Source of the DNA: JAQBQB01 sp963757185
GTDB taxonomy: Bacteria > Gemmatimonadota > Gemmatimonadetes > Gemmatimonadales > Gemmatimonadaceae
DNA length: 64,000 nt
Assembly (NCBI GenBank): GCA_963757185.1
Contig: CAVWQI010000011.1
Location: forward strand, 62,001-126,000
Direction: 5' to 3'
The translations under genes and the position numbers were made by a program. The notes under the pieces are model-generated. The model was not told the DNA's origin. It saw only the letters and a program-made list of their open reading frames with translations, and did no database searches. Position 1 is the first letter of the stretch. Every line of letters starts with the position of its first letter. Below are positions 34,941 to 43,592 of the stretch, piece by piece.

Positions 34941-36971
34941 TTAAAGGAGGCTGCTCACGTCGACGATGAGTGACGGCCGGCCGTCGCCAAGGAGCGTCGC
35001 GCCCCCGAAGAACGGCGGACCGTCGCGGACCGCGTCGTACTGTTTGACCACGATTTCTTCCTGCCCGGTGAGCTCGTCGATGACGAGACCGGCCCGGCGG
35101 TCGCCGAGGTCGATCACGACGACGTGCTCGAGGTCGATCTCCGTCGCCGGCGAATACGCCGGCAGCCCGACCAGCGTCCGCAAGCGGAGGAGCGGCAGCA
35201 CCTCGTCGCGCGCCAGTAGGACTTCCTTCCCCTTCACCGTGCGCAACACGTCGGGCACCAGTTCCACCGTCTCGCTCACGTGCGCGAGCGGGATGGCGTA
35301 GGTCTCGGCGCCCACGCGCGCGAGCAGCGCGCGCATGATGGCGAGCGTCAGCGGGAGCCGGATGAGGACCGTGGTGCCCTGTCCCGGCACCGACCGAATG
35401 TCCATCGCGCCGCCAAGGGCGCGCACCTTCGTGTAGACCGCGTCGACGCCGACGCCGCGACCGGAAAGTCCCGTCACCTTTTCGGCCGTCGAGAAACCCG
35501 GGCGTGCGAGGAGGCGAAGCAACTCGTCTTCCGTGAGGTCCGTCTTCGACTCGTCGACCAGCCCGTCGCGCTTGGCGCGCGCCAGAACCCGCTCGCGGTC
35601 GATGCCCTTCCCGTCGTCGCTCACCTTGATGACGACGGCCGAGCGATCGCGGACCGCGCTCAGCACGAGGCGGCCGACCGCCGGCTTGCCGGCGGCGGCG
35701 CGGACCTCGGCCGTCTCGATGCCATGGTCCACCGCGTTGCGCAGGAGATGCACCAGCGAGTCGGCGATCTCTTCGAGCATCGACCGATCCAGCTCGATGT
35801 CCTTGCCGTCGACGACGAAGTCCACCGGCTTGCCCACCGCGCGCGCCGCGTCGCGCACGACGCGCGGGAAGCGGTCGAATACCTGCGACACCGGCACCAT
35901 GCGGCTCGCCGTGATCTCGTCGCGCAGCTCCGTGATGAGGCGCGACGACTGCATCACGGTCTCTTCGAGCGAGAGGTCGCCGAGCTCCGTCGCGAGCTGC
36001 GTCAGTCGCCCGCGCGCGATCACCAGTTCGCCGATGAGGTTCATCAACGCGTCGAGCCGCCGCACGTCGATGCGCACCGAGCGAACGCGCCCGCTCTCCG
36101 ATCTCGTTTCGGTAGACGGCGTCGTCATGACGCCGTGCGCCGGCGTGAGCGTCATGGCGGACAGCGCCGCCATGTCGTGGGCGGGGGTCATCGAGATCGC
36201 CGGCAGCCCCCACGCAGGGGTGGGCGCGGCCCACGCGCCAGACGCGCGCGGCTCGCCGACCTGAACCTCGAACACGTCGCCAACGGCTCGAGCGACGCGC
36301 TCGATTTCGCCCGCGGGTTGCGACGTTGCCAGGCGCACGGAGAACTCGTTGTCGAAGTCCTCGGTCTGGAGAGCGGCGATCGGCGGCGTGGTGGAGACGA
36401 CCTCGCCGATCGTGGCCAGCGCCTGCACGATGAGGAACGCACGAACGCCGCGGAGCGGCGTCTCGGGGTGCAACCAGATGCGCACCAGCTCCGCACCCGG
36501 CGGCGTCGCCTGAGCAGCGGTCGCCGACGCGGGTTCCGACGGAGCCGTCGCCGGCGGCGCGGGTACGCCGTGTGGCGCGATCGGTGCCGCCGTCAGCGCA
36601 CGGAGCGCGGCGATGAGGTCGGCGGCGACGATATCGCCTTCGCGTCCCGCGACCGCGGCCTCGACCGCCTGCTCGAGCACGTCGGCGGAGCGGAACAGCG
36701 TGTCCATGATCGTCGCTTCGATCGACATCTCGCCGCGGCGAACGCTGTCGAGCACCGTCTCGAGTTCGTGGGCGAGGTCGGCGACGAGCGTATAGCCCAT
36801 CGTCGCCGCCATTCCCTTGATCGTATGGACGGCGCGGAAGATCTCACCGACCGCCGACGCGCCGCCGGGGCCGGTCGAATCGCGCTCGAGCTGCAGCAGC
36901 GATTGGTTGACGGCGGCGACGTGCTCTCGGCTCTCGGTGAGAAAGAGCTGGGCGTACTCGCGGTTATCCAC
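34941..36971 (-). CDS. cheA: Chemotaxis histidine kinase CheA
   Basis: 676 residues. HPt domain with phospho-acceptor H49 (FRAVHTIKGMAATMGY); Ala/Pro-rich linker; a P2-like domain (about 165-245) with RIWLHPETPLRGVRAFLIVQ; second linker; dimerisation helices (RRLDALMNLIGELVIARGRL); HATPase with HLLRNAVDHGIE, DDGKGID and GLSGRGVGVDAV; and a C-terminal CheW-like domain. The kinase passes phosphate to CheY and CheB. All catalytic boxes are intact. It lies 27 bases after cheY and 9 before cheC. Confidence 0.97.
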   Translation of the reverse strand: MDNREYAQLFLTESREHVAAVNQSLLQLERDSTGPGGASAVGEIFRAVHTIKGMAATMGYTLVADLAHELETVLDSVRRGEMSIEATIMDTLFRSADVLEQAVEAAVAGREGDIVAADLIAALRALTAAPIAPHGVPAPPATAPSEPASATAAQATPPGAELVRIWLHPETPLRGVRAFLIVQALATIGEVVSTTPPIAALQTEDFDNEFSVRLATSQPAGEIERVARAVGDVFEVQVGEPRASGAWAAPTPAWGLPAISMTPAHDMAALSAMTLTPAHGVMTTPSTETRSESGRVRSVRIDVRRLDALMNLIGELVIARGRLTQLATELGDLSLEETVMQSSRLITELRDEITASRMVPVSQVFDRFPRVVRDAARAVGKPVDFVVDGKDIELDRSMLEEIADSLVHLLRNAVDHGIETAEVRAAAGKPAVGRLVLSAVRDRSAVVIKVSDDGKGIDRERVLARAKRDGLVDESKTDLTEDELLRLLARPGFSTAEKVTGLSGRGVGVDAVYTKVRALGGAMDIRSVPGQGTTVLIRLPLTLAIMRALLARVGAETYAIPLAHVSETVELVPDVLRTVKGKEVLLARDEVLPLLRLRTLVGLPAYSPATEIDLEHVVVIDLGDRRAGLVIDELTGQEEIVVKQYDAVRDGPPFFGGATLLGDGRPSLIVDVSSLL

Positions 36972-36998
36972 GGCGCTTGGCTCGCACGCGGCCCGTGC

Positions 36999-37361
36999 TC
37001 AGCCGAGCACGCGCTGAACCGCTTCGAGAACGCGACTGGGTTGGAACGGCTTGACGACGAAATCCTTCGCGCCCGCTTGGATCGCTTCGACGACGAGCGC
37101 CTGTTGCCCCATCGCGCTGCACATGAGGATTCTCGCACCCGGGTCGAACTTGCAGATCTCGCGCACGGCATCGATGCCGCCCATGTCTGGCATCACGATG
37201 TCCATCGTCACCAGATCCGGGCGTAGCTCGCGGTACTTCTCTACCGCCTGAAGTCCCGTCTCCGCCTCGCCGACGATCTCGAACCCGGCCTGGGTGAGAA
37301 TGTCCCCGACCATGGTGCGCATGAAGATGGCGTCGTCACAGACCAATACTCGTTGACTCAA
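36999..37361 (-). CDS. cheY: Single-domain response regulator CheY
   Basis: 120 residues, a stand-alone receiver domain: acidic pair D9/D10, phospho-acceptor D54 (VTMDIVMPDMGG), T/S position CSAMG, and K104 (FVVKPFQ). It is the probable substrate of CheA and of the CheC phosphatase. Its output could be a flagellar motor, type IV pili or the MglA module; no flagellar or pilus genes are present in the window. Confidence 0.95.
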   Translation of the reverse strand: MSQRVLVCDDAIFMRTMVGDILTQAGFEIVGEAETGLQAVEKYRELRPDLVTMDIVMPDMGGIDAVREICKFDPGARILMCSAMGQQALVVEAIQAGAKDFVVKPFQPSRVLEAVQRVLG

Positions 37362-37383
37362 GAAAACCTCCCCTCCCGAAGAC

Positions 37384-37827
37384 CTAGGACAGCAGCACTT
37401 GGCGGATTAGAGCGGCCAGGTCGAGCACCACCACAGGTGCGCCGTCGAGCGTTGCCACGCCACGCACGAGATCACCAGCCGCCTTCGACGCGCCCGAGGG
37501 GTCGACCTCGAGCTGCAGAACGTCGGCGACCTCGTCCACCACTACCCCGACCAAGCGGTCTCGATGGCGAACGAGGAGAATGGATCCCTCGGTGGCGGGC
37601 TCGGACGACGGGTCGAGCCGGACCCCCAGGTCTAGTATCGTCACGATGGTGCCGCGGACGTTGAGCAGACCGCGCACGAAGACGGGCGCTCCCGGAAGTC
37701 GGGTGATCTCGCCCATCGGGATCAGCTCTCTGACATCAGCGCCATCGGCCCCAAACACGGTGCCCCCCGCGCGGAACGTCAGCGCGGAGGTCAGCGTGGT
37801 GTCAGGGGTCGACGCGATAGAAGTCAA
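37384..37827 (-). CDS. cheW: CheW-like coupling protein
   Basis: 147 residues. CheW domain with ALTFRAGGTVFGADGADVRE, MGEITRLPGAPVFVRGLLNV, RGTIVTILDLGVRL, RLVGVVVDEVADVLQL. It is the first gene of the chemosensory block and its start lies 26 bases inside the 3' end of the rluD-type gene, so the che block is joined to the housekeeping genes upstream without a gap. Confidence 0.9.
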   Translation of the reverse strand: MTSIASTPDTTLTSALTFRAGGTVFGADGADVRELIPMGEITRLPGAPVFVRGLLNVRGTIVTILDLGVRLDPSSEPATEGSILLVRHRDRLVGVVVDEVADVLQLEVDPSGASKAAGDLVRGVATLDGAPVVVLDLAALIRQVLLS

Positions 37828-38785
37828 AGCGATCGAGCGGGTCTGGGTCTGCGGCTGTTGGGTCGGAACCGGCGGCGGCTCCGAGTGCCCGGCGAAGCTC
37901 TTCCGGCAGCGGCGAGCGCAGGTCCACCAGATCCCCGGAAACCGGGTGCCGGAAGATCAGCCAGGCCGCGTGCAGGAAGTGACGTCGTGGCGGCAGGTCC
38001 AACAGCTTGCGACCTCCTCCACCGCCATAAGTGTCGTCACCAACGACCGGATGGCCGATCGACGCGACGTGCACCCGGATCTGGTGCGTGCGCCCTGAGT
38101 GCAGGTGCGCCCGCAACAGGTCGACGGAGTCGAAGCGCGCGAGCCGAGTGAGATCTGTTCTCGCCGGCCGTCCTGTAGAGACGACCGCCATGCGCTTTCG
38201 GTCTCGCGGATCGCGGGCGATCGGCCTGTCGATCGTGACCCGGTCCTCGGCCAGGTGACCCCAGGTCAGCGCGGCGTACCGGCGGACGATCTGACGGGCC
38301 TGGAGAGCGGCCCCGAGCACTTTGTGAGCGCGGTCACTCTTGGCGACCAGCAGCAGCCCGGACGTCTCCTTGTCCAGGCGGTGGACGATCCCTTCGCGAC
38401 TCGCGTCGGCCCCCGCGGAAAGGGGCGTGCCCCGCCCCTTCAGTGCGTTGACGAGGGTCCCGGACCAGTTTCCCGGCGCCGGATGGACGACCATCCCTGC
38501 CGGCTTGTCGATGACGAGCACGTCGTCGTCCTCGAGGACCACCGTCAACGGGATGGACTCTCCGACGACCGGGCGGCCGGTCGGCGTGGGAACGTCGACC
38601 TCGATTCTCTCTCCCATCGCGGCTCGGTAGCTCGCGCGCTCGCGGCGCCCGGCGACGAGAACGTGCCCGTTGGCGATGAGCGTGGCCGCTTGATTTCTGG
38701 ATATGCCGAGGTGTTGAGCGACCAGCACGTCGAGGCGCGGCGCCTCGTCAGGCGACTCGAAGCTCCGTCGGCCGCTATCCGTCAC
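37802..38785 (-). CDS. rluD: RluA-family 23S rRNA pseudouridine synthase (RluD-like)
   Basis: 327 residues: an N-terminal S4 RNA-binding domain (RLDVLVAQHLGISRNQAATL) and a catalytic domain with the RluA-family motif HRLDKETSGLLLVAKS containing the catalytic Asp. It also has VVHPAPGNWSGTLVNAL and SGRTHQIRVHVASIGHPVVGD. It isomerises uridines in 23S rRNA. The exact target (RluD or another RluA member) is not certain. It overlaps lspA by 4 bases, which matches the lspA-ylyB arrangement in Bacillus. Confidence 0.92.
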   Translation of the reverse strand: MTDSGRRSFESPDEAPRLDVLVAQHLGISRNQAATLIANGHVLVAGRRERASYRAAMGERIEVDVPTPTGRPVVGESIPLTVVLEDDDVLVIDKPAGMVVHPAPGNWSGTLVNALKGRGTPLSAGADASREGIVHRLDKETSGLLLVAKSDRAHKVLGAALQARQIVRRYAALTWGHLAEDRVTIDRPIARDPRDRKRMAVVSTGRPARTDLTRLARFDSVDLLRAHLHSGRTHQIRVHVASIGHPVVGDDTYGGGGGRKLLDLPPRRHFLHAAWLIFRHPVSGDLVDLRSPLPEELRRALGAAAGSDPTAADPDPLDRFDFYRVDP

Positions 38786-39327
38786 CGCTCTCCGCTGGAG
38801 GGCTGGTCTCGCATGGCCGCCTCGCCCGCGGCGATCGCCAACTTCTCACGGTCTTCGCGCCACAGGATGAACGCGAGGGTGATCGCGCCGACGGTTACGG
38901 CAGAGTCGGCGACGTTGAACGTCCAGAAGCGGACGTGGCCCACACCGATGTCGATGAAGTCGACGACGCCGCTCGCGCTACGGAACCGATCGATGAGGTT
39001 GCCCGCCGCGCCACCCCACGCGAGTCCAAGCGCGAGCACTCGAATCCAGTCACCGCTCTTGCTCGAGCGGTAGAGCCACCACAACACGACGAGGGCGGCG
39101 AGTGCGAGCCCGCCGAAGAAGTAGCGCGACTTGTCGCCGACCGACATGCTGAACGCCGCGCCCGGATTGTAGGCGAGGGTGAAGCGGACGACGTCGCCGA
39201 TGACCCGATGCGGGACCTGCTGCATCAGATGGTTGACGGCGAGCCATTTGGTGACGACGTCGAGCACGACCACCGAAACGGCCGCGGTCCAGAACACGAG
39301 GCCGTTTCTCGATCGCGAATCGTTCAT
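38782..39327 (-). CDS. lspA: Lipoprotein signal peptidase (signal peptidase II), copy 1
   Basis: 181 residues, four membrane helices. Both catalytic aspartates are present in their motifs: GGAAGNLIDRF and WTFNVADSAV. It also has the conserved NPGAAFS. It removes the signal peptide of lipid-modified prolipoproteins at the inner membrane. It is one of two adjacent paralogues; the second starts 27 bases upstream in the transcript. Confidence 0.95.
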   Translation of the reverse strand: MNDSRSRNGLVFWTAAVSVVVLDVVTKWLAVNHLMQQVPHRVIGDVVRFTLAYNPGAAFSMSVGDKSRYFFGGLALAALVVLWWLYRSSKSGDWIRVLALGLAWGGAAGNLIDRFRSASGVVDFIDIGVGHVRFWTFNVADSAVTVGAITLAFILWREDREKLAIAAGEAAMRDQPSSGER

Positions 39328-39354
39328 GTCGTGCCGGAAGTCGTACCGTGAGTG

Positions 39355-39915
39355 CTACGAAAGCTCGCGCGTATCGGCGGAGACAGTGACCGGTGCGCGG
39401 ACGCCCGCGGCTTCGGTCTCCGTGTCCTCACCCCACAAGACCCAGGCGAGCAGAAAGGCGCCGATGCTCACCGCCATGTCGGCGATGTTGAACGTCGGCC
39501 ATCGCGAATCGCCGAACCCGATGTCGATGAAGTCCACCACGCCGAATCGCGACGTGATGCGGTCGATCAGGTTGCCGACGGCGCCGCCGCAGACCATCGC
39601 GAGGGCGATCGAGCGCACCGCGTCTCCGCGACGCGTGGACGTGTAGAGAAAGCCGAGGATCACGAGGGCGACGATCGTCAGCGCCATGAAGATCCAGCGC
39701 GACTGCGAGCCCAGGTGCAGCCCGAAGGCCGCGCCCGGATTGCGAACGAGCGTGAACCGGATCCAGTCGCCGAACACTTCGTGCGGGAGTCCCTGCGGCA
39801 GGAGCCGCTTGGCCGCGAGATACTTCGTGCCGAAGTCCACCGATGCGATCAGGCACAGCACCGGCCAAAAGAGCCCCGCGTTCCCGTGTTCGGTACTTCC
39901 ATTACTTCTTTGCAT
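39355..39915 (-). CDS. lspA: Lipoprotein signal peptidase (signal peptidase II), copy 2
   Basis: 186 residues. It has the same layout as its neighbour: NPGAAFGL, GGAVGNLIDRI and PTFNIADMAV, with both active-site aspartates retained, so it is probably active. An extended C-terminal tail (TETEAAGVRAPVTVSADTREL) is not shared with copy 1. The ATG at 39915 overlaps the 3' end of the dksA-like gene by 14 bases; an in-frame ATG further upstream would overlap it more. Confidence 0.94.
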   Translation of the reverse strand: MQRSNGSTEHGNAGLFWPVLCLIASVDFGTKYLAAKRLLPQGLPHEVFGDWIRFTLVRNPGAAFGLHLGSQSRWIFMALTIVALVILGFLYTSTRRGDAVRSIALAMVCGGAVGNLIDRITSRFGVVDFIDIGFGDSRWPTFNIADMAVSIGAFLLAWVLWGEDTETEAAGVRAPVTVSADTRELS

Positions 39916-40318
39916 CTTCCTCGCGCTGCTTGCAGTTGATGCAGTAGCGTGCATGTGGTAGTGCGTCGAGTCGATCGTACGCAATCTCGTTGCCGCACTG
40001 GTGACACTTGCCGAAGTTGTCCGGATCGCGGTAGAGGCGGCGAAGCGCCTCGTCGATGTGCCAGAGGAACCGGCCTTCCTGGCTGGCGAACAGAAACGCT
40101 TTCTCGCGCTCCATCGCGTCGGTGCCCTGGTCGGCCATATGGAAGGAGTAGCTGCTCAGGTCGCCGTCGGCCGATTGCGGCGTGGCGCCGAACGCTTCGT
40201 CGGCGCGGCCCAGCTCCTTGAGCACTCGCCTTCGCTCGTCGAGCAGACGCTTCTCGAAATGCTGAAGCATCTTCTTGCTCAGCCCCTTCACCTTCTTCGC
40301 GCTGTTCGCGGTTGCCAT
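39902..40318 (-). CDS. DksA/TraR-type zinc-finger protein
   Basis: 138 residues. A basic N-terminus (SAKKVKGLSKKML), a long helical pair (FEKRLLDERRRVLKELGR), a linker with GTDAMEREK, and a C-terminal four-cysteine zinc finger (CHQCGN ... YCINCKQ). DksA/TraR proteins bind the RNA polymerase secondary channel; this is a short member like Bacillus YlyA, which occupies the same position between ileS and lspA. Whether it works with ppGpp cannot be told. Confidence 0.85.
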   Translation of the reverse strand: MATANSAKKVKGLSKKMLQHFEKRLLDERRRVLKELGRADEAFGATPQSADGDLSSYSFHMADQGTDAMEREKAFLFASQEGRFLWHIDEALRRLYRDPDNFGKCHQCGNEIAYDRLDALPHARYCINCKQREEDAKK

Positions 40319-40320
40319 TG

Positions 40321-43300
40321 CTACGGTATCCTGGTAATGGCCACGAAGGCCGTCATTCCGTCGAGATCGAGCGCCGTCATGCCGTCATGGGTTCCGCCGG
40401 ATTCCGGCTGATCCACGAGCACCACGTCGGTCGCCAGCGTTTCGTCCGCTATCCACGCGCGATGAGCGCGAACGACAGCGTGCACATCGCTCCCTCCTCC
40501 AATGGTCAGCGTGATTCGGTCGCTGACCGCGAACGAAGCCTCCTTTCGCATGCGCTGTACCCGGCTAACGAGTTCTCGGGCATATCCCTCGAGCTCCAGA
40601 TCCGGCGTCACCGCCGGATCGATCGCCGCGAAGAACCCGGCGTCCTCCTGAACCACGAGGTCGCCGGAGGCCCGCCGAATGATCGTCAGATCGTCAAGCG
40701 TCAGCTCGTGCGACTGCCCCTCAACGCTAATGACCAGCGGCGCTCCATGCTCGAAGGCGCGGAGCTGTTCGCCGGTCAGCGCGCTGGTCGCCTGGGCCGC
40801 CAACGGCGTCTTCTTGCCGAACCGTTTTCCGAGAACACGGAACTCAGGCTTCGCTTGCAGCGTGACGAGCTCGTCGGCGGAGGTCGCGAAATCTACTCGC
40901 TTGACGTTGAGCTCCGAGGCGAGCAGAGGGACGAGCGGGATCAAGGCCGATTCCGCCACGCCGGGCGCGACGCAGACCATGCGCGCCAACGGACGGCGGA
41001 CCTTGATGCCGACCTCTTCCCTGGCCGCACGGCCGAGCCGGGCGAGGGTGCGGATCGCCGCCATCGGTGCGTCGAGGTCGGGCGCAACCGGACCGCGGGG
41101 TGCGACAAACGGCGCGAGGTGAACCGACTCTCCCGTCAGCTCCCGATGAATCCAATCGCTCACGAACGGCGCGATCGGCGCCAGGAGCCGGCACACCGAT
41201 GACAGCACCTCGTGCAGCGTAGCGAACGCCGCGCGGTTGTCGTCGCCCTCGACGTCGTAGAAGCGCCCGCGGCTCAACCGCACGTACCAGTTCGCGACGT
41301 CGTCGTCGACGAACTCGATGATGGCGCGGGACGCCGCGGTCGCGTCGTACGCGCCGAGCGCGGCGTCGACGGTCTGCTCGAGGCGGGCGAGACGGCTGAT
41401 CATCCACCGATCGAGCGCGGGGCGCGCCTCGAGCGGAGGATCCGCGTCGGACGGATTCCAACCGAAATTCGCGTACTGCGCGAAAATCCCGCTGTAGACG
41501 TTCTTGAGCGTGCGCAAAAATCGCCCCGCCTGCTCGGCGAGCAGCTTCTCGTCGAAGCTGCGCGGCACCCACACGGCGCTCGACGCGACAAAAAAGAGCC
41601 GAGCGGCGTCCGCGCCGTGGCGCGACATGACTTGCCACGGATCGACGACGTTGCCCACGCTCTTCGACATCTTCTTGCCTTCGGCGTCGAGCACCTGGTC
41701 GTTCACGACGACGGCGCGATACGGCGACGCGACGTCGGCGAACGTGTTCGCGCCGCCCGACGGCCCCGCGTTGTTCGGCAGTGCGTCACCGAGCCCGGTC
41801 GCGATGGCGAGCAGCGAGTAGAACCACCCGCGAGTCTGATCGACCCCTTCGGCGATGAAGTCCGCGGGGAACTGGTCGGCGATCTTGTCACGATTCTCGA
41901 ATGGATAGTGCCACTGGGCGAACGACATCGAGCCCGAGTCGAACCAGGTGTCGATGACTTCCGGCGCGCGGCGCATCGTTCCGCCGCATCCGGCCGAGGA
42001 ACAGCGCCACGTGTAGCGATCGACGTTCGGCTTGTGCGGATCGAATTCGGGGGTCAGACGCTCGCCCGATCGATCGCTCAGATCCGCGAACGAGCCGAGG
42101 CACTCGACGTGCGACGCTTCGCCGTCGCAGATCCAGATCGGCAACGGCGTACCCCAGTACCGATCGCGAGAGATCGTCCAGTCGATGTTGTTCGACAGCC
42201 ACTCGCCGAAGCGACCCTCGCCGACCGACTGCGGATGCCAATCGACGCGCGCGTTGCGCGCCAGCATCGCGTCGCGATACGCCGTCGTGCGGACGAACCA
42301 CGACGTGCGCGCGTAGTAGATGAGCGGCGTACCGCAGCGCCAGCAATGCGGATACTGGTGGGAAATGCGGCCCGCCTTCCAAAGCACGCCGCGACGTTTG
42401 AGCTCTTCGATGATGAGATCGTCCGCGTCCTTCACGAACAATCCGCCGACGAGCGGCATCGACGACGGGAATTCGCCGCGCAGCCCGACCGGCTGGATGA
42501 ACGCCAGGTTGTTTCGCTTTCCCGCCGCGTAGTCGTCCGCGCCGAACGCCGGCGACATGTGCACGACGCCCGTCCCGTCGTCGGCCGACACGAACTCCTC
42601 GCCGACGATGATCTCGTGTTCGCCCTCGGGCGGGAAATCGACCCAGTCGAGCGGCCGCTTGTAGCGGCGTCCGACAAGGTCCGCGCCCGTGATGTGGCGG
42701 ACCAGCTCCCAGCGATTCTCGTAGTCCTCACCGAGCACCGCGCGCACGCGCGACCCGGCGATGATAAGCGTTCTCTTGTCCTTCCCTTCCTCGCGGCGGA
42801 CCAGCTCGACGTAGTCGAGATCCGGATGCACCGCGAGCGCCGTGTTCGACACGAGCGTCCACGGTGTCGTGGTCCACACGAGGATCCGCCGGCCGACGGT
42901 CGGGTGCAGCGTCGCGTCGCGCGCGCCCGGCGCCTCGACGAGGTCGAGCGCGACGTAAATGCTCGGGTCTTCGTCCTGCCTGTAGCCGAGCGAGAGCTCG
43001 TGACTCGACAACGCGGTGCCGCAGCGCGAGCAGTAAGGCAGGATCTTGTGCCCGCGGTACAGCAGATTCTTGTCGAACAGCGTCTTGAGCGCCCACCAGA
43101 CGCTCTCGACGTAGTCGTTGTGGAACGTGACGTACGGGTGCTCGTAGTCGAGCCAATACCCCATGCGCGCGCTCAACTTCTCCCAGTCCGAGCGATACTT
43201 GAACACGCTCTCCCGGCAGAGGCGGTTGAACTCGGCCACACCGAGCGCCTCGATCTGCTGCTTGCCGCTGATGCCGAGTTGCTTCTCGACCTCGATCTCC

Positions 43301-43581
43301 ACGGGCAATCCGTGGGTGTCCCAGCCCGCCTTTCGAGCGACGCGATAGCCCTTCATCGCGCGATATCGGCAGAAGAGATCCTTGATCGTACGCGAAAAGA
43401 CGTGATGGATGCCCGGCCGTCCGTTCGCCGTGGGCGGGCCCTCGAAGAACACGAAGTTCGGCGCGCCGCTCCGCGCCTCGAGCGCGCGAGCGAAGAGATC
43501 TTCCTCTTCCCAACGCGCGAGCAGCTCGCGCTCGACGTCATCCGCGGGACGATCCGGCGGCAGCGGTTGATATCGCGTCAT
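40321..43581 (-). CDS. ileS: Isoleucine--tRNA ligase, type 2, with altered HIGH motif (GIHH)
   Basis: 1086 residues, the length and type of the IleRS2 (eukaryote-like) branch. The class I signature normally written HIGH reads GIHH (57-60, in NGRPGIHHVFSRTIKD); the second signature KMSKS is intact at 637-641 (GKKMSKSVGNVVD). The editing domain has WTTTPWTLVSNTALAVHP and related elements. An Arg-Cys-rich zinc-binding sequence (WRCSSAGCGGTMRR) is visible. The GXHH form of the motif has been reported for IleRS2 enzymes with very high mupirocin resistance. The ATG at 43581 is 11 bases after the PNP stop; longer in-frame starts are in PNP. Confidence 0.96.
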   Translation of the reverse strand: MTRYQPLPPDRPADDVERELLARWEEEDLFARALEARSGAPNFVFFEGPPTANGRPGIHHVFSRTIKDLFCRYRAMKGYRVARKAGWDTHGLPVEIEVEKQLGISGKQQIEALGVAEFNRLCRESVFKYRSDWEKLSARMGYWLDYEHPYVTFHNDYVESVWWALKTLFDKNLLYRGHKILPYCSRCGTALSSHELSLGYRQDEDPSIYVALDLVEAPGARDATLHPTVGRRILVWTTTPWTLVSNTALAVHPDLDYVELVRREEGKDKRTLIIAGSRVRAVLGEDYENRWELVRHITGADLVGRRYKRPLDWVDFPPEGEHEIIVGEEFVSADDGTGVVHMSPAFGADDYAAGKRNNLAFIQPVGLRGEFPSSMPLVGGLFVKDADDLIIEELKRRGVLWKAGRISHQYPHCWRCGTPLIYYARTSWFVRTTAYRDAMLARNARVDWHPQSVGEGRFGEWLSNNIDWTISRDRYWGTPLPIWICDGEASHVECLGSFADLSDRSGERLTPEFDPHKPNVDRYTWRCSSAGCGGTMRRAPEVIDTWFDSGSMSFAQWHYPFENRDKIADQFPADFIAEGVDQTRGWFYSLLAIATGLGDALPNNAGPSGGANTFADVASPYRAVVVNDQVLDAEGKKMSKSVGNVVDPWQVMSRHGADAARLFFVASSAVWVPRSFDEKLLAEQAGRFLRTLKNVYSGIFAQYANFGWNPSDADPPLEARPALDRWMISRLARLEQTVDAALGAYDATAASRAIIEFVDDDVANWYVRLSRGRFYDVEGDDNRAAFATLHEVLSSVCRLLAPIAPFVSDWIHRELTGESVHLAPFVAPRGPVAPDLDAPMAAIRTLARLGRAAREEVGIKVRRPLARMVCVAPGVAESALIPLVPLLASELNVKRVDFATSADELVTLQAKPEFRVLGKRFGKKTPLAAQATSALTGEQLRAFEHGAPLVISVEGQSHELTLDDLTIIRRASGDLVVQEDAGFFAAIDPAVTPDLELEGYARELVSRVQRMRKEASFAVSDRITLTIGGGSDVHAVVRAHRAWIADETLATDVVLVDQPESGGTHDGMTALDLDGMTAFVAITRIP

Positions 43582-43592
43582 GCTCGGCGCCG

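Noticed and set aside
34312..36234. Open reading frame continuing upstream of the 899-residue TPR protein for about 640 codons
   Set aside because: It runs through cheC and most of cheA in another frame, is arginine-rich and low-complexity, and has no family resemblance; it is a shadow caused by high GC.
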